From positions 1 to 5,950 of the forward strand of contig JASLXP010001015.1 in the NCBI GenBank assembly GCA_030740295.1: 5,950 nucleotides of DNA. The letters run 5' to 3'. The stretch comes from Planctomycetota bacterium. GTDB lineage: Bacteria > Planctomycetota > PUPC01 > JACPCR01. Both the position numbers and the translations under genes were made by a program. Positions 1 through 5,950 of this stretch are shown piece by piece. The notes under the pieces are model-generated. The model worked only from the letters and a program-made list of their open reading frames with translations. It made no database searches and was not told the DNA's origin. The first letter of the stretch is position 1, and each line of letters starts with the position of its first letter.

Positions 1-414
1 CCCCCTTATGCCATGATTTTGAGCAAAGAGTATTTCGCCTCGATCGATTTCTCGGATATCAACGAACCGAAGGCACTCGGCGAATGTACCACCCTCGATC
101 TCTTCTTCTTCCGTTATCCGCAGGAGGCTTTGAGATCCGGCGATTTCGTCGTCACCGCGCAGACAGAGGGCGGGCTCTACATCCTGGACTGGAGTGACAT
201 TCCAAAACCCAGGGTCACCGCCCAATTCAGCACGTGGGAAAGAAAGGGAACTGACTTTCGATACATCATCGCTACGGGCCTTGCATTGGACGGCCTGAAG
301 ACGGCATACGTAATGGGTTACGACGGCCGTCTGTCTGTCTTTGATATTCGCCAGCGTCGAGGCAAGTTTGAGATCTACCAACTCGCCCGGACTGAACTCC
401 CGAAGAAAAAGTAG
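1..414 (+). CDS. C-terminal part of an LVIVD-type beta-propeller protein (5' end outside window)
   Basis: The frame is open from base 1 to a TAG stop at 412-414. The Met at base 13 is probably internal, because the codons before it are open and no ribosome binding site precedes it. About 137 residues are visible. The stretch 'GGLYILDWSDIPKPRV' matches the pattern of LVIVD/beta-propeller repeats (hydrophobic strand, G-G-L-Y-I-x-D, then S-D-x-P-x-P). A second blade-like unit, 'TAYVMGYDGRLSVFDIR', follows near the C-terminus. The tail is short and basic and ends in three lysines. Such proteins are usually surface or periplasmic scaffolds with no known catalysis, but no signal peptide can be judged because the N-terminus is missing. 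It is on the same strand as the paralog pair downstream, 100 bases away, with a hairpin repeat between them. A different propeller family (WD40- or PQQ-like) is possible. The coding call is firm; the family call is moderate. Confidence 0.7.
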   Translation, partial: PPYAMILSKEYFASIDFSDINEPKALGECTTLDLFFFRYPQEALRSGDFVVTAQTEGGLYILDWSDIPKPRVTAQFSTWERKGTDFRYIIATGLALDGLKTAYVMGYDGRLSVFDIRQRRGKFEIYQLARTELPKKK

Positions 415-440
415 TTGCCACCATTCGCTTGCCCGAGAGT

Positions 441-490
441 TGTGCTACGCCCGTTCCGCGAACCGCGTAGCACAGGTCTCCAGGCCTGTG
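441..490. repeat. Composite hairpin repeat with overlapping stems
   Basis: Two inverted repeats share sequence. The first has perfect 10-base arms, TGTGCTACGC (441-450) and GCGTAGCACA (465-474). A small inner stem, GTTC (453-456) with GAAC (460-463), sits in its loop. The second is a 20-base near-palindrome at 471-490 with arms CACAGG and CCTGTG; the stem continues through one T-G pair, one C-G pair and one T-A pair. The second stem reuses bases 471-474, the end of the first, so the two folds exclude each other. No T-run follows, so it is not a classical intrinsic terminator. It fills the gap between the propeller gene and the short paralog. The unit resembles dispersed intergenic palindromes seen in some large environmental genomes (from memory), and a related unit occurs at 4742-4761. 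Confidence 0.75.
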
Positions 491-514
491 GGTCTTACGC
501 GACTTACCAATGAA

Positions 515-1357
515 ATGTCCAGCGCGCCGCTGAAACAGAAATGGCTTGCCGACTGGTCTTCCGGCGAGCACCAGGGTTCTTTTCGTTTCGACTGCCGTTC
601 CGGAGAGGATGGGCTCCTGTTAGAAGGCAATCTTCTCGAGTGGTCAGGCCCCCAACCCGCCTTCATCACCGGGGACGAATATTTCCAGTCGCGTCTGGAT
701 ATCAGGTTTGTGAATCAGGAATCGGGAGTAACTCACGAGAAGGGACTCGCGACTCATCCGATTCAACTCGCGCTCGGTGTCAGGTATGGGGGATACCTGA
801 TGGTTGATGAGGATATCTGGGTTCCGCCCCAAAGGGGATTCAGTGCGGGATTGACCCTTTCGCCTGGCACCTACGACGTTGAGCTTGCGTTCACGCTTTT
901 TGATGCGTCGCATTTACGCCCGCTGCTGACGGAGATGCTCCATGGCTTTCGCGGCGCCGATCCATTCGGCGAGGTCCGCATCATGGAATACCAGGAATCC
1001 AATCTTGAGCAGGGCGATGGCTCGTATCTCGGATTCCCATGGCACTCTGAAGAAACGCTGCCGGATGATCCATACCACCTCGGTTACAGAGTTGCCTTCA
1101 CACTCTACGCGATTGAAGCCATGGCCGCGGCTTCACGGTTTCTGGGTCAGGACTGGTCGCGGCAGATATCGGATTCGGTGGGATGGCTGTACGAGAATTT
1201 CGGCACTGCTGTAGAGTCCGGCGGGCCGCCGCTCAAACGAATACTGAGTCCCGCGCTGCGTTCATTATTATTGATGCCACTCCAGGGCTTTGTCTTCCGG
1301 CCCGCATCTGGTGGCGCGGTCAGGGTCAATTCGTTGGAAGCTTCTTCTCCGTTCTGA
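515..1357 (+). CDS. Short tandem paralog (280 aa) lacking the central region of its neighbour; function unknown
   Basis: I do not recognise a named family. The start at 515 gives 280 residues. The frame is open further upstream to 341, but that extension runs through the hairpin repeat and the end of the previous gene, and homology to the next gene begins only about residue 8. No Shine-Dalgarno is visible, so the start is uncertain; GTG at 488 is an alternative. Residues 8-161 parallel residues 11-171 of the downstream protein, sharing SGPQP (44-48), a G-Y-L-M motif at 93-96 and E-D-I-W at 99-102. Residues 167-271 align without gaps to residues 478-582 of the neighbour, starting GDGSYLG and sharing AFTLY, RFL and LLLMP-x-x-GF. 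About 306 central residues of the neighbour have no counterpart. There is no signal peptide or clear membrane segment, so it is probably cytoplasmic. It could be a functional short form, such as a partner or binding subunit of the longer protein, or a decaying duplicate. The intact frame favours retention. Confidence 0.85.
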   Translation: MSSAPLKQKWLADWSSGEHQGSFRFDCRSGEDGLLLEGNLLEWSGPQPAFITGDEYFQSRLDIRFVNQESGVTHEKGLATHPIQLALGVRYGGYLMVDEDIWVPPQRGFSAGLTLSPGTYDVELAFTLFDASHLRPLLTEMLHGFRGADPFGEVRIMEYQESNLEQGDGSYLGFPWHSEETLPDDPYHLGYRVAFTLYAIEAMAAASRFLGQDWSRQISDSVGWLYENFGTAVESGGPPLKRILSPALRSLLLMPLQGFVFRPASGGAVRVNSLEASSPF

Positions 1358-1369
1358 TTCGCAAATCAC

Positions 1370-3175
1370 ATGATAAAGACTCAGGCGCTAAAAGGTCTCC
1401 AACGCTGGTCGGCTTCGTGGGAATCGGACATTGGCCATCATCTCGAATTCGATCTCAGAGGTGAGGCCAGGGAGTCAGGCGAGGTAGTGATTCACTTTCG
1501 GCTGAAGGAGTTTTCCGGGCCGCAGCCCTGTTACGTCTGCAACCCGGAAGGAAACCTCGGCGCTCGCCTCGTGCTGACGCTCGAGCACGTCAACTCAGGC
1601 AGCACCAGTGAAGTCGTGCTTGGCGAAGGGATGACTTGGTACCTGGGAATCAAGCATCACGGATTCCTGATGTCGGCTGAGGATGTGTGGATTCGGCGAC
1701 GGTATCATTCCTGTCATTTTGCACTTCCACGGGGCGAGTATCGGTTAGGCTTGCGCTTCTGGTTCTATGAGGCCGGTAGCCGGCGCGATCTCCTGGACGC
1801 CATGCGATTCGGCGTGCAGCGTTACTGCCCCGGTTCCGAAGGCGGCGCCAATGGCTACATCCTCTACCAGATGTGGGACAGCGAAACTCGCAGGCAAGTG
1901 GTCGAGACACCCCTTAAAGGCCCTGTACTGCGAGTGGCGCGCCGGCTCCGCAAGAACCGGCTGAAGGAATGGAAGCCTGACTGGAAAGCGACACTTCTTG
2001 CCGGACGAAAACGCGCCGCTCAGCCGGCCGGAATTCTCTGGAGTGCCTCGGAGCTTTACGAGCTCCCTGTCGATCTCGAGAAGATTCGGCAGCAGAAACT
2101 GCCAGCCCGGCCCAAGACCGTCTCTTCATCCTCATTGCATCCCCATCACGTACTGGCAGACGTACTGCCGCCCGGCGATCCGGACATCGATGCGGTTCTT
2201 TATGTCTTGACCGGTAAGCCGATCTATTACCATTCGCTGGAGCTGCAGCACCTGCAGCGTTCGAGGGCCCTTACTCAGCCCGATTACGAGGGCTGCCTGC
2301 TGGTGGGCCGGGAGGCGCTCAGCGCGCATTACGCATCGACACTGCTGCGCCGTCAGAATTACTTGCGCCCGCATTACCATTTATGGAACAACTGGGAGTT
2401 TCGGCCGCCGCGCCATGAAGAACAGTGGCCCTTGGCCCGCCCGCAGTTTCACGACCTCCGGCTCTGGTTCGAGAACCAGCGGACCGGCGATGTCGATATC
2501 TCGACCACAAACTTCCACACTGCCGGGGCGACCGCCTGCTGGGTCTGCGGCTATGCATTTGACGACAGCAACCTGATGGATATCGGCAAGCGAGACCTCA
2601 TGGAAAACGTCATCTCCAGACAGGAGCCCAATGGTTTCTGGACCTATGCTACCGACCGGTGGGCTGGTGAGGAAGGCTACCACCTTCATGCCATGTCGGA
2701 GATGCTGCCGCTCCTCGATTTCGCGGAGTTTCGGGAAACACCGGAGTTCGTTCAGGCCATCGAGCGCGGGCTCGACTACAACCTTAGTCACTTCGCTCTC
2801 GGTGACGGCAGCTATCTCGGCACTCCCTGGCATGCGCCATATCCGGAGCAGGGAAATCCTTCCCGGCCGGGCTATCAGTTAGCCTTTACGCTTTACATGA
2901 TTGACGATTTGATCGCAGCCATCCGCTTTCTGAATCGCGACCTGGAAGAAGAACTGGCGAAGAGCATCCGATGGGTCTACCGCAACTTCCGGCGAATTCT
3001 GTTGAAGCCCTCAAAAGGAACACGCCACATACACGGCTTCGTGTTCCGCCCCCTGCTCCTGCTGCCATACATGGGCTTTCATTTTAAGGGCAGCAGCCCT
3101 GCCGAATTGCGCGTCCACCATAGACCTGAAGATGACAGGATTCTCAGATGGCAGGAAGGCGGACGAAATCAATGA
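1370..3175 (+). CDS. Long tandem paralog (601 aa) with N-terminal module and C-terminal alpha/alpha-toroid-like region; function unknown
   Basis: The family is not recognised. It starts 12 bases after the TGA of the short paralog and in the same frame; no Shine-Dalgarno is seen, so translational coupling is plausible. Residues about 10-171 form the N-terminal module shared with the short paralog (SGPQP at 49-53, EDVWI at 104-108, tryptophan- and strand-rich, possibly a beta sandwich). Residues about 172-375 are basic at first (RRLRKNRLK near 191-199), then rich in His, Tyr and Trp (HYHLWNNWEF at 335-344). Residues about 376-575 are helical and contain QEPNGFW (418-424), which fits the QxxxGxW pattern of terpene-cyclase/prenyltransferase-like toroid repeats. 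YHLH (437-440) and GDGSYLG (478-484) follow. It has no signal peptide or membrane segment, so a cytosolic place is inferred. A glycan- or terpenoid-related enzyme is possible, but the catalytic residues of squalene cyclases (DxDD) are absent. The coding call is secure; the fold is tentative and no function is claimed. Confidence 0.88.
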   Translation: MIKTQALKGLQRWSASWESDIGHHLEFDLRGEARESGEVVIHFRLKEFSGPQPCYVCNPEGNLGARLVLTLEHVNSGSTSEVVLGEGMTWYLGIKHHGFLMSAEDVWIRRRYHSCHFALPRGEYRLGLRFWFYEAGSRRDLLDAMRFGVQRYCPGSEGGANGYILYQMWDSETRRQVVETPLKGPVLRVARRLRKNRLKEWKPDWKATLLAGRKRAAQPAGILWSASELYELPVDLEKIRQQKLPARPKTVSSSSLHPHHVLADVLPPGDPDIDAVLYVLTGKPIYYHSLELQHLQRSRALTQPDYEGCLLVGREALSAHYASTLLRRQNYLRPHYHLWNNWEFRPPRHEEQWPLARPQFHDLRLWFENQRTGDVDISTTNFHTAGATACWVCGYAFDDSNLMDIGKRDLMENVISRQEPNGFWTYATDRWAGEEGYHLHAMSEMLPLLDFAEFRETPEFVQAIERGLDYNLSHFALGDGSYLGTPWHAPYPEQGNPSRPGYQLAFTLYMIDDLIAAIRFLNRDLEEELAKSIRWVYRNFRRILLKPSKGTRHIHGFVFRPLLLLPYMGFHFKGSSPAELRVHHRPEDDRILRWQEGGRNQ

Positions 3176-3238
3176 ACTCATGATTTCCTCGTGCAGACGT
3201 CTTCGTCGAAGGGCCAATGAAACCTTCACCCATGTGCG

Positions 3239-4105
3239 TCAGGAGATCCCTTCCTTCTGCCAGCGTTCGCAGATGGCGCGGCAGTTCTCGGCGGCTTTCC
3301 TGGCAGTATCTTCTCCATTGGTGATTTCAAAAGTGCGTGCACCGTTGAACTGAATGGCTTCCAGGGCGGCGCCGAATTCTGACCAGTTGATGACTCCCTG
3401 GCCGGGAATCCAGTGGCAGTCTCTTTCCCCATCAACGTCCTGCAGGTGCAGGGCCATGAGCCTTTCCGAAGCGACGCGGGCCTGGTCGGCCGGATCGAAG
3501 CCGCTGATGCAGGCGTGCCCGGTATCCAGACAAAGACCAACATGGTCCGATGGAAAGCCTGCGATGAAAGCTCGTAACTCCTGCATGCTGGTCAGGGGCC
3601 GGCTGGGAATACCTGCGGCGGGGAGGTTCTCCAGGGCAATCCGCACGCCGGTATTCTCCGCCACGGGGATCAGTTCGCACACTGAGCGGTGGGCAATTTC
3701 TGTCGCCAGGCCCATGTTCTCAAGGCTGGCAGCAGGCTCACCCGGTCCAGGCCAACCCGTAGGATGCACGATGGCAGTATCACCGCCGAGCTCACCCATC
3801 AGCCGCATGCTGTCCGCGATGCGAGCGATACTGTCTTTTCGAATTTCTTCCACCGTGCTGGTGAGGTTGATCCCGGACATAGGGGTATGAATGGTTCTGG
3901 GTCTTACGCCAGACTTTTCAAGCCCTTTGCGGATTCGGTCTGCATCGTGAGTTCCTGGCTCTTTCCACTCGTCACCTTCCGCCACAATTTCGGTTTCTGT
4001 GAAACCCGCCGCGGCGACGGATTCAAAAACCTGTGGTGAATCCCACATCAGGTCTTGCTCCCTATCAGGTGCAAACAGGGCTGAGGAGAGGCTGTAGGTT
4101 TTCAT
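3239..4105 (-). CDS. Sugar phosphate isomerase/epimerase-like TIM-barrel protein (AP endonuclease family 2 fold)
   Basis: The 288-residue protein has the usual length and motif order of the AP_endonuc_2 / xylose-isomerase-like TIM-barrel superfamily. Landmarks are TIHTP (His73), AIVHPTG (His114), ALEN (Glu159), LCLDTGHA (Asp194, His197), LHLQD (His220), HWIPGQG (from His231) and FEIT (Glu260). By analogy with D-tagatose 3-epimerase-type enzymes, Glu159, Asp194, His220 and Glu260 would bind the divalent metal, with Glu159 and Glu260 doing acid-base chemistry. All are present, so it should be active. The substrate is unknown: a sugar, inositol or hydroxypyruvate-type compound. There is no signal peptide, so it is cytosolic. 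The start is well supported by CAGGAG five bases upstream. It is convergent with the long paralog (63 bases between stops) and is separated by a long gap from the acyltransferase upstream, so it is probably its own transcription unit. Confidence 0.92.
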   Translation of the reverse strand: MKTYSLSSALFAPDREQDLMWDSPQVFESVAAAGFTETEIVAEGDEWKEPGTHDADRIRKGLEKSGVRPRTIHTPMSGINLTSTVEEIRKDSIARIADSMRLMGELGGDTAIVHPTGWPGPGEPAASLENMGLATEIAHRSVCELIPVAENTGVRIALENLPAAGIPSRPLTSMQELRAFIAGFPSDHVGLCLDTGHACISGFDPADQARVASERLMALHLQDVDGERDCHWIPGQGVINWSEFGAALEAIQFNGARTFEITNGEDTARKAAENCRAICERWQKEGIS

Positions 4106-4110
4106 GATGA

Positions 4111-4116
4111 CTCCTG
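4111..4116 (-). promoter_or_regulatory. Shine-Dalgarno of the isomerase-like gene
   Basis: On the minus strand the sequence reads CAGGAG, then five bases, then ATG at 4105. It is a near-consensus ribosome binding site, fixes the start of the isomerase-like gene, and is the only strong one seen in the window. Candidate -10 boxes (CATAAT at 4161-4156, TAATAT at 4150-4145) lie upstream, but no convincing -35 is paired with either. Confidence 0.85.
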
Positions 4117-4232
4117 ATAAAGATCCATGCGCGTGGAATAACTGATATTACAGGAATTATGCTGCCCGGGGGATCTGACCAGTCATCCTCGTTCCAGGGC
4201 GTTGCGTTCGGACTCGAATGCCAAATATGGTA

Positions 4233-4535
4233 CTAATCTCCCGCTCTTCCGTGCGCCAGGAAGATGCAATAACCGATAGCGGAAATGACTACAAATAATC
4301 CCCCACAAAGTACGCGAGGATGAGCATGCCCGCCTACGCGAGGAGGTCCACCAGATACTTCTCCCCAGGCAATCAAGAGCACGTCAAAAGCTCCCAGAGT
4401 GAAGCCAAGAACAGATACAAGCGAACAGATGACACAGCCAACTTTACAGGACAGTTTTTCGCACGATTTTATGCCAGCTAAACCGCACCAAATGGAGACT
4501 GCTCAAGCCAGGATTATGAATACTGACCAATCCAT
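4233..4535 (-). pseudogene. Small predicted membrane protein interrupted by an in-frame TGA at codon 11
   Basis: Reading the minus strand from ATG at 4535 gives MDWSVFIILA, then TGA (4505-4503), then 89 further codons in the same frame to TAG at 4235-4233. The product looks like a real protein. It has a hydrophobic segment spanning the TGA (residues about 5-20), a short Lys/Cys-rich turn, a second segment (about 33-56, containing VSVLGFTLGAFDVLLIAW), a polar G/P/H/R loop (GGPPRVGGHAHPRV) and a third segment (about 77-93, GGLFVVISAIGYCIFL), ending in a short polar tail. No ATG lies after the TGA, so the rest cannot easily be translated alone. TGA is a normal stop in the neighbouring genes, so a Trp (TGG) to TGA mutation or a sequencing error is the simplest reading. 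It has six cysteines in the middle and C-terminal part, which is unusual. No family is recognised. The ribosome binding site is weak (GAAG close to the ATG). It lies between the acyltransferase and the isomerase-like gene, on the same strand as both. Confidence 0.5.
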
Positions 4536-4738
4536 ATCTTCGGGGAAAGCGAGATTGGAAGTCCCGATTGATGAGGGTTAGCGAAGAACGTTGAAATGAG
4601 TCACTTCGCCAAAGTGCACCGGCCCCATGGGGATTCTATTGGGGCGGTCTGGCCGCGTCCACGACGAAATGCCGCGGCTGGGATGGGGGACAGGGAGGTC
4701 GTGGGATGTTTGGCCGAATCGGCCATATTTTTCCAGGG
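4536..4738. other. Intergenic stretch with small inverted repeats, no gene seen
   Basis: No convincing coding sequence was found on either strand. The stretch holds several inverted repeats: GCGAAG (4581-4586) with CTTCGC (4604-4609), GCCCCA (4622-4627) with TGGGGC (4640-4645) around an inner CCCCATGGGG palindrome, and the terminator-like hairpin at 4711-4732. It lies downstream of the acyltransferase and upstream of the broken membrane-protein frame, so it could hold the end of one transcript and the promoter of the next. No clear promoter boxes were found. Confidence 0.5.
4711..4732 (+). terminator. Hairpin plus T-run, terminator-like on the plus strand
   Basis: TGGCCG (4711-4716) and CGGCCA (4720-4725) form a GC-rich 6-base stem with an AAT loop, followed by TATTTTT (4726-4732). 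This has the shape of an intrinsic terminator for plus-strand transcripts. Read on the minus strand, the hairpin comes 14 bases after the acyltransferase stop but is followed by AAACATCC with no T-run. It would therefore be a weak terminator for that gene, although it may still protect the 3' end of the transcript. No plus-strand gene ends nearby. Confidence 0.4.
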
Positions 4739-5659
4739 CTAACAGGCTGGTGGCAGCCTGTGGCCACGTGCCTTCTTCCTGGCTCTCCGACTTGGATTGG
4801 ATTCTTTCCATCGGCGGTGCATCCAGAGCCAGGGGCCGGGTTGTTCACGGATAATGTCTTCGATCAGTTTTGTGTATTGAAGGGTCAACTCCTCGACTGA
4901 TTCATCGCCCGGATCGATTCTGGTCGCGACCGTCATGACATGCTTAAAGGAGTTACCGATTCTTCGGTCGTATCCAAAAATGACGGGCACGTTAAAGCGC
5001 TTCGACAGCATGGCGACGCTGTCGAAGGTGAAAGCCGGATGGCCGAAGAAATCGATTGGGATTCCTTTGTCACCGGCATGCTGATCGAGGAGGAAGACAA
5101 GGAGCTTTCCTTCACGAAAAAGTCCGATCATCGATTTGAGGGCACCCTCTTTGGGGAAAATCACCTGCCCGCTCTTCTCTCGGATGCCGTTCACCCATCT
5201 GTCGACCTTCGGGTTCTTCAGAGTGCGTACTACGGAATGCGCCGGCGTAATCTGCAGTGAGATCGTGTATCCCGCGAGTTCCCAATTGCTGTAGTGGGCC
5301 CCAATTAGAATGGCGCCTCTCTTTTCCTTCAGGGCTTCATCGAATATTTCAGCGTTCTTGAATTCGACATAGTCATCGAGAATGCCCTTCTCGTGAAGCC
5401 TGTGAGCAAGACAGAATTCAGCGGCGTTCATGACGAGATTCTGGAACGCTTCTTTGGCGATCCTTTTTCTGTCCTGTTCCGTCAGCTCATCGCCGAAGGC
5501 AAGCTGCAGATTGTCCAGAGCTATCTGACGTTTCTTACCCAGGAGTAGATATATCAATGTGCCAAGCGCGCAGGCTATCGGCATGCTGAGCTTCGGGCCG
5601 AGGACACCAAAAAACAGATCGAGAAAGCGGACGCCTAAGTATTCGAGGGTGTGCTTCAT
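4739..5659 (-). CDS. LpxL/HtrB-family lysophospholipid (lipid A-type) acyltransferase
   Basis: This protein probably transfers a fatty acyl chain from acyl-ACP to a lipid A precursor or related lipid at the inner face of the cytoplasmic membrane. The start at 5659 gives 306 residues, the usual LpxL/HtrB length. The frame opens earlier at 5725, but that would overlap the peptidase gene and add a non-family leader. A hydrophobic N-terminal anchor spans about residues 8-41 (FLDLFFGVLG, ALGTLIYLLLG). Then come ALDNLQLAFGDE, the catalytic HX4E motif in GAHYSNWE (His122, Glu127), RTLKNP, LLDQHAGDKGIPIDFFG (about 190-206) and WLWMHRRWK (277-285), all in family order. The C-terminus is basic, and its last codons (HRLPPAC) lie in a palindromic repeat. 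It follows the M55 peptidase by 43 bases and may share its transcript. The exact acceptor (lipid A or another lipid) cannot be told, so no gene symbol is assigned. Confidence 0.92.
   Translation of the reverse strand: MKHTLEYLGVRFLDLFFGVLGPKLSMPIACALGTLIYLLLGKKRQIALDNLQLAFGDELTEQDRKRIAKEAFQNLVMNAAEFCLAHRLHEKGILDDYVEFKNAEIFDEALKEKRGAILIGAHYSNWELAGYTISLQITPAHSVVRTLKNPKVDRWVNGIREKSGQVIFPKEGALKSMIGLFREGKLLVFLLDQHAGDKGIPIDFFGHPAFTFDSVAMLSKRFNVPVIFGYDRRIGNSFKHVMTVATRIDPGDESVEELTLQYTKLIEDIIREQPGPWLWMHRRWKESNPSRRARKKARGHRLPPAC
4742..4761. repeat. Perfect 8-base inverted repeat overlapping the acyltransferase 3' end
   Basis: ACAGGCTG (4742-4749) and CAGCCTGT (4754-4761) form a perfect stem around the loop GTGG. 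The minus-strand core CCACAGGCTG...CAGCCTGT resembles the CACAGG...CCTGTG hairpin at 471-490, suggesting one dispersed family. It encodes the final codons of the acyltransferase, next to the TAG stop at 4741-4739. Confidence 0.7.
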
Positions 5660-5702
5660 GATGGATGCGGAGCCAGCGATTTCGAATCCTGCTCCGGTGG
5701 GC

Positions 5703-5950
5703 TTATCGCCTGCGCACCAGATCAATCAGATCGCTGGCCTGTATTTCAACGGTGTGCGGGTCGATGAGCTCAGTGCCGTCCTGTTGAGCTTTTGCCTCGG
5801 CGGTCGATGCAGCGAGGTATTCCGTTCGAAAGGTGAATGGCGGGTCGATTCGATACGGCGCGATTTCATCGATGCGGCTCATGGCTTCGATGGCGCCGGC
5901 CTGAAGCATGTCCCGCGCCTTCTCCGGTGAGACACTGATCGCGCTCGTGC
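5703..5950 (-). CDS. C-terminal part of an M55-family (DppA-like) D-aminopeptidase (5' end outside window)
   Basis: The frame is open from the window edge (base 5948) to TAA at 5705-5703, giving 81 residues. The visible sequence fits the C-terminal end of M55 D-aminopeptidases as I remember the family: a 'SVSPEKARDMLQAGA' segment (cf. A-V-S-x-x-P-E-x-A-R), an A-x-x-A-M helix, then 'IDPPFTFRTEY' (cf. x-x-P-P-x-x-x-x-x-x-F), and a 'G-T-E-L-I-D-P-H-T-V-E-I' strand (cf. P-G-V-E-R-x-D-x-R-T-V). These zinc enzymes release N-terminal D-amino acids from peptides, as in DppA of Bacillus. The zinc ligands are in the N-terminal part and outside the window, so activity cannot be judged. The Met at 5909 is internal. 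It lies 43 bases upstream of the acyltransferase on the same strand, and a shared transcript is plausible. Confidence 0.75.
   Translation of the reverse strand, partial: TSAISVSPEKARDMLQAGAIEAMSRIDEIAPYRIDPPFTFRTEYLAASTAEAKAQQDGTELIDPHTVEIQASDLIDLVRRR

Noticed and set aside
341..514. Upstream extension of the short paralog to an ATG at 341
   Set aside because: It overlaps the propeller gene and translates through the hairpin repeat. Similarity to the long paralog starts only after residue 7 of the 515 start.
2381..2833. 150-codon minus-strand frame inside the long paralog
   Set aside because: It is antisense to a gene supported by paralogy and has no start signal.
3176..3238. Bidirectional terminator between the convergent genes
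   Set aside because: Only short 4-5 base stems (for example GACG/CGTC at 3196-3207) and no T-run are present.
3354..3890. 178-codon plus-strand frame antisense to the isomerase-like gene
   Set aside because: It is a shadow of a gene with clear catalytic motifs and has no recognisable motifs of its own.
4503..4505. TGA as selenocysteine or recoded tryptophan
   Set aside because: Neighbouring genes stop normally at TGA. The codon sits inside a hydrophobic segment, and no convincing SECIS-like hairpin follows directly.
4399..4581. 60-codon plus-strand frame
   Set aside because: It has no ribosome binding site, its composition is low in hydrophobic core residues, and it lies opposite the coherent membrane-protein frame.
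5084..5302. HX4E instead of HX4D in the acyltransferase as an anomaly
   Set aside because: Glutamate at this position is normal in LpxL/HtrB-family enzymes.
1..5950. CRISPR array, tRNA, rRNA or insertion sequence
   Set aside because: No regularly spaced direct repeats, cloverleaf, rRNA-like stretch or transposase motifs were seen on either strand.

Overview
The window looks like chromosomal DNA from a Gram-negative, probably environmental and poorly characterised bacterium. Base composition is moderately GC-rich, and a lipid-A-type (LpxL/HtrB family) acyltransferase implies an outer membrane. Short palindromic units built on CACAGG/CCTGTG arms lie between and at the ends of genes. From memory, units of this style are common in large genomes of PVC-type and Hydrogenedentes/Poribacteria-like lineages. 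That affiliation is a guess; nothing here fixes the phylum. TGA is an ordinary stop codon here, since four genes end with it or with other standard stops in the usual way.

Left part, + strand (1-3175): the 3' end of a beta-propeller-like (LVIVD-type) gene is followed by a short spacer holding a composite hairpin repeat. Two tandem paralogous genes come next, and I cannot assign them to a named family. The second (601 aa) has an N-terminal module sharing 'SGPQP' and 'ED(V/I)W' motifs, a long middle, and a C-terminal helical region with a QxxxGxW motif like those of alpha/alpha-toroid proteins. The first (280 aa) is the same architecture with about 306 central residues missing, joining the N-terminal module directly to the last 'GDGSYLG' segment. 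The two are in the same reading frame, separated by one TGA and four codons.

Right part, - strand (3239-5950): in transcription order there is the C-terminus of an M55-type D-aminopeptidase, an LpxL/HtrB-family acyltransferase, a roughly 630-base stretch, and a sugar phosphate isomerase/epimerase-like TIM barrel with a good Shine-Dalgarno. The 630-base stretch is not empty. It contains a 100-codon reading frame that looks like a three-segment small membrane protein, with one in-frame TGA at codon 11, so it is probably a recently broken gene. The acyltransferase ends inside a palindromic repeat that supplies its last codons.

The peptidase and acyltransferase are 43 bases apart and may be cotranscribed; both fit cell-envelope or peptide metabolism. 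The isomerase-like gene appears to be its own unit, convergent with the paralog pair. No tRNA, rRNA, CRISPR array, transposase or phage gene was seen.
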